NCBI GenBank assembly: GCA_958295905.1
Contig: OY282382.1
Coordinates: 2,380,001-2,444,000 of the forward strand
Direction of reading: 5' to 3'
Length of the DNA: 64,000 nt
DNA from: an uncultured Vicinamibacterales bacterium
GTDB lineage: Bacteria; Acidobacteriota; Vicinamibacteria; Vicinamibacterales; UBA8438
Positions 1-7,729 of the stretch are shown here, piece by piece; position 1 is the stretch's first letter, and each line of letters opens with the position of its first letter. Below the pieces are notes generated by a model, which saw nothing but the letters and a program-made list of their open reading frames with translations, was not told where the DNA came from and made no database searches. Made by a program: the position numbers and the translations under genes.

Positions 1-1241
1 AGCAGCACCAGCGGGCACCGCCGGTGGTTGTGGATGTTGGCGTCGGCCATCGGCGAGCCCCAGATGATCGCGGTCTTGTCGAGCAGCGACGCGTCTCCTT
101 CCGTCGCCTGCTGCAGCCGATCGAGGAAGTATGGGAGCTGCCCGACGCGGTACTGGCAGATCGTGTTGAAGTCCATGATCCGCGCTTCGTTGTTCCCGTG
201 GTGGGAAGCGGGGTGGAACGGCCGGTTGCTGCCGCTCTCGGGGAACACCCGGTTCTGGGCGTCGCGTCCCGTCTTGAACGAGATCACCCGGGTCATGTCG
301 GTCTCCATCGCCAGCACCTGGAGATCGAAGAGAAGCTGCATGTGCTCGGAGAACGAGTCCGGCACCCCCGGCGGGGCGTCGGGCAGCTCCCGCGGCTCGG
401 CCGTCCCGTCGTTGCGGCCCTCCACCATCTGGATGCGGCGCTCGACCTCGCGGACGTCGTCGAGATAGCGATCGATCCGGCGCCGGTCGGCGGCGCCGAG
501 CTCGTTGCGCACCTCGGCCACGTCGTTCAGGATCCAATCGAGGATGCTGCGCCGCGTCGCCCGGCGCGCCGCCCGCTCCTCGGGGGTGCCGCCGGTCCCG
601 AACAGCATCTCGAAGGCGACGCGCGGGTCGCGAATCATCGGGAGCGGCTCGCTCGGCGACGACCAACTGATGGAGTCGGTGTACGCGCACGAGTAGTTGT
701 AGGTGCACCCGCCCGCCTGGTCGAGGTTCTCGATGCAGAACTGCATGGACGGCATCGGCGTCGCCTGGCCGAACCGCTGCGCGTAGAGCTGATCGAGCGA
801 CGTGCCGACGAAGAGGTCCGAACCCTGGGTCTGCTTGGGGTGGGACTGGGTCAGGAACACGGCGGACGACCGGAAGTGGTCGCCGCCGATTTCGGGCGGG
901 CTGAACGCTTCGGCCATCCGCACGTCGGTGTTGCTGACGATGGTCATGTGGTCCCGGAACGGTTCGAGCGGCTTGAGGGCGTTGTCGGGCGGCAACTCGA
1001 AGTCGGACCCCACCGCCGCCGGCGCGAACAGATGCCGGGTCGCGCCCCACTCGTTGCAGCCGGGCAGCCCGTGCACCTCCTCGATGCACACGAGGCGGGT
1101 GACGTCAGAAGCCGCCGCGGCGGCGGTCCGCCCGAACCGCCCCGCCGGAACCATCGCGTCGAGGAACGGCAGCGCCACCGTGGCTCCCATGCCGCGCAGG
1201 AACGTCCGCCGGGGGAGTTGCTTGCCGGTAATGAACGCCAT
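1..1241 (-). CDS. DUF1552 family secreted protein (3' end outside window)
   Basis: The reverse strand reads from an ATG at 1241, preceded by an AGGAG-type ribosome binding site, and runs off the window start, so about 413 codons are visible and the C-terminus is missing. The N-terminus carries a twin-arginine-like signal (RRTFLRGMG) followed by a hydrophobic stretch, so Tat export is likely. The body matches the DUF1552 family, which in Planctomycetes and Acidobacteria sits beside DUF1592-type cytochrome proteins. That arrangement is seen here: the DUF1592 protein lies 35 bp upstream in the same direction, and the two probably form an operon. The biochemical function of DUF1552 proteins is not established. 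The family call is strong; a specific role cannot be given. Confidence 0.85.
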   Translation of the reverse strand, partial: MAFITGKQLPRRTFLRGMGATVALPFLDAMVPAGRFGRTAAAAASDVTRLVCIEEVHGLPGCNEWGATRHLFAPAAVGSDFELPPDNALKPLEPFRDHMTIVSNTDVRMAEAFSPPEIGGDHFRSSAVFLTQSHPKQTQGSDLFVGTSLDQLYAQRFGQATPMPSMQFCIENLDQAGGCTYNYSCAYTDSISWSSPSEPLPMIRDPRVAFEMLFGTGGTPEERAARRATRRSILDWILNDVAEVRNELGAADRRRIDRYLDDVREVERRIQMVEGRNDGTAEPRELPDAPPGVPDSFSEHMQLLFDLQVLAMETDMTRVISFKTGRDAQNRVFPESGSNRPFHPASHHGNNEARIMDFNTICQYRVGQLPYFLDRLQQATEGDASLLDKTAIIWGSPMADANIHNHRRCPLVL

Positions 1242-1276
1242 CGAGATCTCCTCTGATCGGCCGGGGGCCGGGGGGC

Positions 1277-3667
1277 CTATTGTCCCCGCTTTCGTTGAAA
1301 CGCGTCGCTGCCGACCACCCCGAGGACGAACGACGCCATCCGGTAGCCGTTCGCCTCGGCCGCGCGCGTGACGGCGCGGACCGTCGGCTGATCGAAGTGC
1401 TCGACCCGCCGGCCGATCGCGAACGCCAGCAGGTTCTCGGTGAAGGTGCGGACGAGCGGAATCGGCCGCGCGAGCAGGGCGTCGACGAGCTCGCGCGGCG
1501 TCGACACCGGGGTCCCGTCGTAGTAGTCGCCGCGGGTGTCGAGGGGGACGCCGTGCTCGCGCAGGCGCCACTTCGCGGTCACGTCGAAGTTGTCGAGGGC
1601 CAGCCCGATCGGATCGATCAGCCGGTGGCACGAGCTGCACGCGGGGTTCGCCCGGTGCAGCTCCATCCGCTCGCGGGTCGTCAGGCGCCGGCCGTCCCGG
1701 GTCTCGTCGGTGTCCTCGAGGGCCGGAATGTCGGGCGGGGGCGGCGGGGGCGGGGTGCCGAGCAGCACCTCCATGACCCACTTGCCGCGCAGCACCGGCG
1801 ACGTGCGGTTCGCGAGGGACGTCAGCACCAGGATGCTGCCGTGTCCGAGCACCCCGCGGCGGGTGTCGTCGGGATAGGCCACCCGGCGGAAGTGGCGGCC
1901 CGCCACCCCCGGCATGCCGTAGTGGCGGGCGAGCCGCTCGTCGACGAACGTGTAGTCGGCCCGATAGAGGTCGAGCAGGCTGCGGTTCTCCTGCACGAGG
2001 TCGGCGAAGAACAGCTCGGTCTCGCGCCGCATCGCGCGGGCGAGGTTCTCGTCGTAGTCCGGAAAGAAGTTCGGGTCCGGCCGGACCTTGTCCATGTCCT
2101 GCAGGCGGAACCACTGCGCCGCGAACCGGGTGCCCAGGGCCTCGGCCCGGGGGTCGGCGAGCATGCGCAGCGCCTGCCGCTCCAGCTCCTCGGGCGACAG
2201 GCGCCCCGCGTCGGCCAGCGTCCGCAGCTCTTCGTCGGGCGGGGTCCCCCACAGGAAGAACGACAGGCGCGAGGCGAGGTCGGCGTCGCTCAGGCGGTAG
2301 CCGCGGCGCGGCGCGTCGACCGGCGCGCGCTCAAGGCGCAGCACGAAGTGCGGACTGGCGAGCATCGCCTCGAGCGCGGTCCGCACCCCCGCCTCGAAGC
2401 CGCCGGCGGCTGCGCCCTCGTCGAAGAACGACAGCAGCCCGTCGACGTCGCGCGGGGTCAGGGCCCGCCGGTACGCCTCGCGGCCCAGCCGCGTGATGAT
2501 GCGGCGCGCGCAGGGCCGCGCCTCGGCCGGCTCGGTCGGACGGCACGTGAAGATGCGCCGGCGGCTCGGGGTTTCGGACAGACCCGTGACCTGGTAGGGC
2601 CCGCTGACGATGAGGTCGCGGACGTGCGGCAGCGTGGTGACGCCGGCCCCGCCCGAGCCGCCGCCCGCGAACGACCAGTCGTGGGGGCGGATCAGGTCCT
2701 CGTAGGGGCCGTCGGCCCGCCGGACGAAGGCGGCCGCCACCCGGTGCGGCCCCGCCCGCACGAAGACCGGCGGCGTCGCGGTGGCCACGCCGCCCCGGCC
2801 GTCGGCGTCGACGCGGCGGTCGGTGTTGTAGTGCAGCAGGGCCACCCGCTCGCCGTCGATCGAGACGTCGACGTCCTCGACGCGGGTGTTGGCCCCCGAG
2901 GTGAACGTCAGCTCGAAGACGTACTCGGCGTCGGCGGGGAAGACGTGGTCGGCGACGAGGCCGCCCCGGGTGCCGTAGGGGGCGCCCTCGACGTGGTCCC
3001 ACGGATGCTGCGACACGTACTCGGAGTTGGAGTAGGTGTGGTCGACGGCCCGGCTGCCGGGCTCGCCGACGGCGAGCCGGCTGATGGCGCCCGCCGCGTT
3101 CAGATACGCCTCGAGCAGCGTCGCCGACAACGTCTGCGCATCGGCGATGTTGTCGAAGTTGGCGCTCACCGGGTCGAGCGGCAGCCAGTCGCCGGCGTCG
3201 ACGTCGAGGGCCAGCAGGTCGCGGACGGCCCGGGCGTACTCGGCGCGGTTGAGGCGCTGGAAGGGCCGGCTGCCGGGGTCGGGGGCGACGCCGGCAGCCT
3301 CGTCGAGCTGGTGCTCGAGGGTCTCGGCCAGGGCGCGGAGATCGGCCGCGTCGGGCCGGCGCGGCCCGGGCGGCGGCATCATGCCCGCGCGCAGCTTTCG
3401 CACCATCGCCTCGGCGACCTCGGGGTGGTCGGCCGCCGCCGCCGCGTCGAACCGCTCCAGCGACAGGTTGCCGCGCCGCGATCGGTCGTTGTGGCAGGCG
3501 ACGCACGTGCCGCGCACCACGCGGTCCGGACCGCCGGCCGCCGGCGTGGTCTGGGCGGTGCCGGCCGCCGGCGCGGGACCGGCGGCGGCGTTTTCCGCCG
3601 CGGCGCCCGCGAGGAGGACGCACAAGCCGGCGGACAGGATCGGGAATGAGAGGGCTCGTGCGTGCAT
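1277..3667 (-). CDS. DUF1592/DUF1588/DUF1585 cytochrome c-like secreted protein
   Basis: About 796 residues. I chose the ATG at 3667 because it opens a proper signal peptide (MHARALSFPILSAGLCVLLAG); an upstream in-frame start would bury it. A single CxxCH haem motif (CVACH) lies near the N-terminus, then the conserved blocks of the DUF1587, DUF1595, DUF1592, DUF1588 and DUF1585 series in the order usual for planctomycete-type cytochrome proteins. A second Cys pair with His (CSSCH) lies in the DUF1588/1585 part near the C-terminus. Known members are large secreted proteins often paired with DUF1552, as here. A periplasmic or surface redox role in polymer breakdown is often proposed for such pairs but is inference. 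Length is typical, with no sign of damage. Confidence 0.88.
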   Translation of the reverse strand: MHARALSFPILSAGLCVLLAGAAAENAAAGPAPAAGTAQTTPAAGGPDRVVRGTCVACHNDRSRRGNLSLERFDAAAAADHPEVAEAMVRKLRAGMMPPPGPRRPDAADLRALAETLEHQLDEAAGVAPDPGSRPFQRLNRAEYARAVRDLLALDVDAGDWLPLDPVSANFDNIADAQTLSATLLEAYLNAAGAISRLAVGEPGSRAVDHTYSNSEYVSQHPWDHVEGAPYGTRGGLVADHVFPADAEYVFELTFTSGANTRVEDVDVSIDGERVALLHYNTDRRVDADGRGGVATATPPVFVRAGPHRVAAAFVRRADGPYEDLIRPHDWSFAGGGSGGAGVTTLPHVRDLIVSGPYQVTGLSETPSRRRIFTCRPTEPAEARPCARRIITRLGREAYRRALTPRDVDGLLSFFDEGAAAGGFEAGVRTALEAMLASPHFVLRLERAPVDAPRRGYRLSDADLASRLSFFLWGTPPDEELRTLADAGRLSPEELERQALRMLADPRAEALGTRFAAQWFRLQDMDKVRPDPNFFPDYDENLARAMRRETELFFADLVQENRSLLDLYRADYTFVDERLARHYGMPGVAGRHFRRVAYPDDTRRGVLGHGSILVLTSLANRTSPVLRGKWVMEVLLGTPPPPPPPDIPALEDTDETRDGRRLTTRERMELHRANPACSSCHRLIDPIGLALDNFDVTAKWRLREHGVPLDTRGDYYDGTPVSTPRELVDALLARPIPLVRTFTENLLAFAIGRRVEHFDQPTVRAVTRAAEANGYRMASFVLGVVGSDAFQRKRGQ

Positions 3668-3736
3668 GGCTGTTCGTGGACCCCCACAGTCTAGCCCCGT
3701 ATCGATCCCGGATTCAAGCGTAGTCTCGGGTTCGGG

Positions 3737-3780
3737 CAGGGGCATCCCACGCTGACGGCGCGTGACGGCCCGCCCCCGAT
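3737..3780. repeat. Partial copy of the 173-bp repeat (family 2), left end only
   Basis: This 44-bp stretch starts CAGGGGCATCCCAC and matches the left end of the full elements at 9336-9508 and 35521-35693. The match stops at 3780. It sits between the DUF1592 gene and the convergently placed 3' end of the enolase-superfamily gene region. It may be a solo end or a deletion remnant. Confidence 0.7.
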
Positions 3781-3826
3781 GGCAGTGGAGAACAGCCGGC
3801 CGGGGAGATGGGGCCGGATGGGGCCG

Positions 3827-4945
3827 TCAGCGCCACCCGTCGATCGTGTAGCGGGACACCGCGCCTTCGTCCAGGGCTATCCCGAGGCCCGGACCGGAGG
3901 GCAGGGCCACGCCGCCGGGCACGACTTCGAGGGCGGTGGAGAACAGCCGGCCGAGGTTGAGGACCTCGAAGTCGGTGAAGTACTCCACCCACGCCGCGTT
4001 GGGGGTCGCGGCGACGAGGTGGACGTGCAGGTCGGCGAGCCAATGGGGGGCGACGGCGAGGTCGTGGGCGGCGGCCAGCCCCGCGATGCGGCGCCATTCG
4101 GTGATGCCGCCGCAGACCCCGGCGTCGGGCTGGAGGACGGCGGCGGCGCCCCGGTCGACGAGCTGGAGAAAGTCCCACCGCGTCGCGTGGATCTCGCCGG
4201 TGGCGACCGGTGTCGCCACCGCGGCCGCGACCCTCGCGTGCCCGTCGACGTCGTCGGGCATCAGCGGCTCCTCGATCCAGCCGGGGTCCCAGCGCTCCCA
4301 CGCGCGCACCGCCCGGATGGCGCCGGCCGCGTCGCGCCACGCGTTGTTGGCGTCGAGGAAGAGCTCGACCCCGGGGCCGATCGCCCCGCGGGCGGCCGCT
4401 ATCCGCACCGCGTCCTCCTCGGTCGACACGCCGCCCACCTTGATCTTGACGGCGGTGAAGCCCATGTCCACATAGCCGCGCACCTCGGCCGCCAGATCGT
4501 CGGGGGTCTTGCCCTCGGCGTAGTAGCCGCCGCTGGCGTAGGCCGGCGCCATCCCCGTGCGGTAGCCGCCCAGATAGCGGTGCAGCGGCAGGTTCGCCTC
4601 GCGGGACACGGCGTCCCACAGGGCCTGGTCGACGGCGCTGATGGCCCGCACGACGGTGCCCCGCCGGCCCTGGAGCAGGGCCTCGCGGAACATCGCCTCC
4701 CAGATCGCCTCGACGTCGTGGGGGTCGCGTCCCACCACCAGGTCGCGGAGCATCTCGCGCACCGCCAGGGTGGCGAGCCGGCCGCCCCGCGTGCCGCCGT
4801 AACAGAAGCCGATGCCCTCGGCCCCGGTGTCGGTGCGCAGGCGCACCAAGGTATAGTGGCGCTCGGCCACCGCCCGGGTGGCGAACGCGATGCCGCGCTC
4901 CAGCGGCACGACGCACGTGGTGGCGTCGACGGCGGTGACCTTCAC
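3827..4945 (-). CDS. Mandelate racemase / muconate lactonizing enzyme family protein
   Basis: About 372 residues starting at a GTG at 4945 behind a good AGGAGAG site; the longer frame back to 5044 would read through a repeat element and is rejected. Enolase-superfamily features are visible in order: an N-terminal capping domain, a KxK-type motif (AVKIKVGG), the first metal ligand region (LFLDANNAW), EEPLM, VATGE and a late PHWLADLHVHL block with the probable general-acid/base histidine. The family abstracts a proton alpha to a carboxylate with Mg2+; members include sugar-acid dehydratases and racemases. The substrate cannot be assigned from sequence alone. No signal peptide, so cytoplasmic. 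A small-repeat insertion begins 18 bp upstream of the start, so the native promoter may be displaced. Confidence 0.85.
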   Translation of the reverse strand: MKVTAVDATTCVVPLERGIAFATRAVAERHYTLVRLRTDTGAEGIGFCYGGTRGGRLATLAVREMLRDLVVGRDPHDVEAIWEAMFREALLQGRRGTVVRAISAVDQALWDAVSREANLPLHRYLGGYRTGMAPAYASGGYYAEGKTPDDLAAEVRGYVDMGFTAVKIKVGGVSTEEDAVRIAAARGAIGPGVELFLDANNAWRDAAGAIRAVRAWERWDPGWIEEPLMPDDVDGHARVAAAVATPVATGEIHATRWDFLQLVDRGAAAVLQPDAGVCGGITEWRRIAGLAAAHDLAVAPHWLADLHVHLVAATPNAAWVEYFTDFEVLNLGRLFSTALEVVPGGVALPSGPGLGIALDEGAVSRYTIDGWR

Positions 4946-4962
4946 GTCGTCTCTCCTCTTGG

Positions 4963-5114
4963 GATCCGCGCAAGAACAACTTCCTTTAGAGGCCGCAATC
5001 ACGCCGTCATGGGATCGACGCCGAGTGCGACCGATACACGGCATGGATGCGGCCGAAGTGACACTGCGTCACGAAACCGTTGCAGCGAAACCGGGGGTTG
5101 TTCTTGCGCCGATC
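4963..5114. mobile_element. MITE-like element, family 1, copy A
   Basis: A 152-bp element with terminal inverted repeats: left GATCCGCGCAAGAACAAC, right complement GATCGGCGCAAGAACAAC. The interior matches, in opposite orientation, the element at 27359-27502, including the block with GGCCGCAATCACGCCGTCAT. Flanks are CTTGG and CTTAT, so any target duplication is only partly preserved. It has no coding capacity. The rest of the 4946-5382 gap holds no gene I can support; 5290-5330 is unusually T-rich. Confidence 0.75.
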
Positions 5115-5382
5115 CTTATATCTTGCGACCGACAGATGCGGTGCCTCGCGGCGATCGTCGCGCGGGAGCTCGGCGGGAAACCCCCGGGCGCCGCCGAACC
5201 GATCTGATGCGAGCATGGCCGGGCTACCGCGATCCCGACCTTTCGCGAACTTCACGGTCGGAACACGGACTCCTTGAACGGTCGTGACCTCCACCGATGA
5301 GTTGCGTTTTGATCGTTTTTTTTCGCCCTTGCTCACCGATCAGGCCAACCCGCATGTCTCGTCGGTCTGAGGCGGAGCCTCG

Positions 5383-6396
5383 CTAGAACATCGCGATCGG
5401 ATTGACCGGCGACCCCGTGCCGTTGGGAATGGGCAGGGGGGCGATGGTCACCATGAACTCCCAGCGGTTGCGTTCGGCGGCGGCGGTGGCCAGGGCCTGG
5501 AAGTCGGCCCGGTCGAGGATCTGGATGCCGAGAATGGTCAGCGCGAAGTTGTGCAGGGCGGTGCGGGGGAGGTCGCCCTCCGGCTGCGGCGCGTAGCCGG
5601 GGGTCTCCCAGCCGGCGATCGCCACGTCCCGCTCCTTCAGCCACGGAATGACGTTGTTGTCCAGCCCCGCCGCCTCGCGGCCGGTGTCGAAGGGACCCAG
5701 GGCGTCCTGCCGGGCCCACCGGCCCCAGCGGATGAAGAAAGCGTCGCCGGGGCCGGCGCGCACACCGGTCTGCGCCTCCCACGCCTCGAGGTCCGCGACG
5801 GTGATGCGGGTTCCCGGCTCGAGCCACGGCACGCCCTTGAGCCGCGGAATGTCGTAGAGCACGCCCCGGGTCACCAGACCGTTCTTCACGGTCATGATCG
5901 AGTTCTTCGCGGCGCCGCCGTCCATCGTGACCAAGCCGTCCACGTCGTAGCCGTTCCACATCTTCCCGTCGAAGAACACGTGCGCGAAGGCGTCCAGGTG
6001 GGTGGTGCCGGGGCCGTGGATGCACGGATAGGCGATCGTGTCGCTCGCCCCGGTGCGCGTCGCCCGCACCATCGACCATTCCACCGGGCACGGCACGTCG
6101 GCCGAGCGGTAGTTCTGGGCGTTGGACGACAGCGAGACGGTGAAGCCCTCGGTGACCAGGGCCGCCGCCTCCGCCCGCTTGGCGGCGGTGATGAGGTTGG
6201 CTGCGCCCAGCTCGTCGTCGGGACCCCAGCGCCCCCAGTTCGAGAGCTCGGTCAGCCACCGCTCGAACTGCCCGCCGCTCACGAGCGGGGCCGAGGCGTC
6301 CGGCTCCTGCGCCCAGGATCCGGTCGAGAGGACCGCCGCGCAGGCGGCGCCTCCGAGAAGCGGCGACAGTCGGCGAAGTGCGGTCATCGATGTCAT
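5383..6396 (-). CDS. Cyclase family (kynurenine formamidase-like) secreted hydrolase
   Basis: About 337 residues. The start at 6396 opens a signal peptide with a hydrophobic core ending near GSWAQ; the longer frame to 6510 is rejected because it would precede the signal. The cyclase-family (PF04199-type) metal-binding signature is visible as HGPGTTHLDAFAH, corresponding to the family HxGTHxDxPxH block. Known members are Mn/Zn hydrolases acting on formylkynurenine or other amide and lactone substrates. This exported form is of a type common in Acidobacteria and Actinobacteria with unknown substrate. It stands alone on the reverse strand; upstream lies the long repeat-rich gap 6397-7036. Confidence 0.85.
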   Translation of the reverse strand: MTSMTALRRLSPLLGGAACAAVLSTGSWAQEPDASAPLVSGGQFERWLTELSNWGRWGPDDELGAANLITAAKRAEAAALVTEGFTVSLSSNAQNYRSADVPCPVEWSMVRATRTGASDTIAYPCIHGPGTTHLDAFAHVFFDGKMWNGYDVDGLVTMDGGAAKNSIMTVKNGLVTRGVLYDIPRLKGVPWLEPGTRITVADLEAWEAQTGVRAGPGDAFFIRWGRWARQDALGPFDTGREAAGLDNNVIPWLKERDVAIAGWETPGYAPQPEGDLPRTALHNFALTILGIQILDRADFQALATAAAERNRWEFMVTIAPLPIPNGTGSPVNPIAMF

Positions 6397-6697
6397 CGAT
6401 CGGTCTCCCAGTTGCGCACGGTACGTTTTCCGGGCCGCGGCGGTCGGGCGCGGCGCGAGCCGAGCGGAAACGCAGCCATTATAGGGCCGGCGCGGGGGCA
6501 TCGGGGGCATCGGGGCGGTCGGGGCGGTGGGCCACGATATAATCTCTGCCGGAAGCGGAGGAAGGACGCGGATGCGTCCGGCGCCGGGCCGGGGGGGATG
6601 TCGCGGCCGGGCGCCGGCGTTGCGCCCCGCCGCCGCAGGGCAGGGTCGGCGATCGGCCTTCGGCCGCCCGCGCCGAGACGAACGCTGGTGCGACCCT

Positions 6698-7016
6698 GCG
6701 GTCGCGTTGGGCGTTTCGCTGACGCGAACTCGCGAGCCCGCGGTCGCGTTGGTGTTCCGCCGGCGCGAACTCTTCGCGGCGCAAGTTTGCGGTCGCGTTG
6801 GTGTTCCGCTGGCGCGAACTTCTGCGGGGCGAGCTTGCGGCGCGTTGGGCGTTTCTGGCGCGAACTCTTTTGCGGCGCGAGTTGCGGTCGCGTTGATGTT
6901 TCGCTGGCGCGAGTTTGCGGCGCGTTGGGGCGTTGTCGCTGACGCGAAACTTCTGCGGCGCGAGTTTGCGGTCGCGTTGGGGCGTTTCGCCGGCGCGAAA
7001 CTCTTGCGGCGCGGGT
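6698..7016. repeat. Array of seven REP-like palindromic units
   Basis: The gap 6397-7036 holds no gene. From 6698 there are seven imperfect units starting near 6698, 6740, 6789, 6837, 6884, 6917 and 6968, each about 33-51 bp. Each starts like GCGGTCGCGTTGG, has a central near-palindrome of the type TTCGCCGGCGCGAA and ends like TGCGGCGCGAGTTT. Units differ by substitutions and small indels, so the array is old or recombining. Single copies of the same unit lie at 35711-35760 and 40262-40310. The array ends about 20 bp before the start codon of the cytochrome lipoprotein gene, so it is likely in or next to its leader. Confidence 0.8.
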
Positions 7017-7036
7017 GCCTGACCTAAGGAGACGAG

Positions 7037-7522
7037 ATGCGAACGAGGATCGCGATAGTCGCCGCCGCCGCGCTGTTTGCGGCGTCGTGCGGGGGGGAAC
7101 CGCCGGCCGGGCCGCCGTTCCGTACGGACAACACCGTCAGCGTGCTGATGGCGAACATGCTGGACCCGGCCGCCGACCTCCTGTGGGATGCCGTAGGGAC
7201 GGTGATCGACGAGACCGGCGAGACCTACTGGGAACCCGAGACCGAGGAGGATTGGCTGCAGGTGAAGCTGGGGGCGATGGCCCTCGCGGAGTCTGCGAAC
7301 CTGCTCATGATGGAGAACCGCGCCCGCGATCAGGACCAGTGGATCCGCCTGAACGAGGCGATGGCCGACGCGGCCATGCTGGCGTTCGAGGCGGCCGAGG
7401 CCGAGGATCCCCAGCGCATATTCGATCTGGGCGAAGTCGTCTACGAGACGTGCAACAACTGCCACACCCTGTACTGGGTGGACGATCTCGACCGGGGCCG
7501 GGCCGTCGAGCCGGGCGCCTGA
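7037..7522 (+). CDS. c-type cytochrome lipoprotein
   Basis: 161 residues from an ATG at 7037 with an AAGGAG ribosome binding site. The N-terminus is a lipoprotein signal with the lipobox cysteine at about residue 18 (LFAASCGG). A single CxxCH haem-binding motif (CNNCH) sits at about residues 139-143. The body between is helical and acidic. A membrane-anchored electron carrier or sensor is likely; no partner is obvious, although the PepSY membrane protein follows. The gene is odd in two ways: a palindromic repeat array stands just upstream, and its last 50 bases are copied downstream of the stop in a 97-bp tandem repeat. Confidence 0.8.
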   Translation: MRTRIAIVAAAALFAASCGGEPPAGPPFRTDNTVSVLMANMLDPAADLLWDAVGTVIDETGETYWEPETEEDWLQVKLGAMALAESANLLMMENRARDQDQWIRLNEAMADAAMLAFEAAEAEDPQRIFDLGEVVYETCNNCHTLYWVDDLDRGRAVEPGA

Positions 7523-7655
7523 GTCCGGCGGGCGCCGGAGAGCGGGTGGCGACGGCTCTGCCGCACCCTACTGGGTGGGCGATCTCGGCCGGGGCCGGGC
7601 TGTCGAGCCGGGCGCCTTGAGTCCGGCGGGTGCCGGAGAGCGGGTGGCGCCGCCT
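7472..7655. repeat. 97-bp tandem duplication of the 3' end of the cytochrome gene
   Basis: The sequence starting TACTGGGTGGACGATCTC at 7472 recurs at 7569 with few changes, so the last codons, the stop region and about 45 bp beyond it are repeated. The second copy has an extra T just before the stop region. It carries no start codon and is unlikely to be translated. The rest of 7656-7729 shows nothing else. Confidence 0.8.
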
Positions 7656-7729
7656 CGGTGCTCCGGCCACGGGCTCCCGCCTGGGTAGGGTCGGGGGTAG
7701 AGCCAAGCTGGTAGAGGCGGGGGCGCTCC

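Noticed and set aside
1280-3649. Long open frames opposite real genes, e.g. 1280-3649 forward and 13595-16177 reverse
   Set aside because: High GC leaves antisense frames open; composition is Arg/Pro/Gly-rich without domains, while the other strand encodes clear families.
3783-3803. Short copy (GTGGAGAACAGCCGGCCG) of sequence from 3935-3955 downstream of the enolase-superfamily gene
   Set aside because: Only about 20 bp match; too short to interpret beyond the general tendency to duplicate gene ends.
5007-5336. A 109-residue reverse-strand reading frame (MSKGEKKRSKRNSS...)
   Set aside because: A third of it lies inside a MITE-like element, it lacks a ribosome binding site and matches no family I know.
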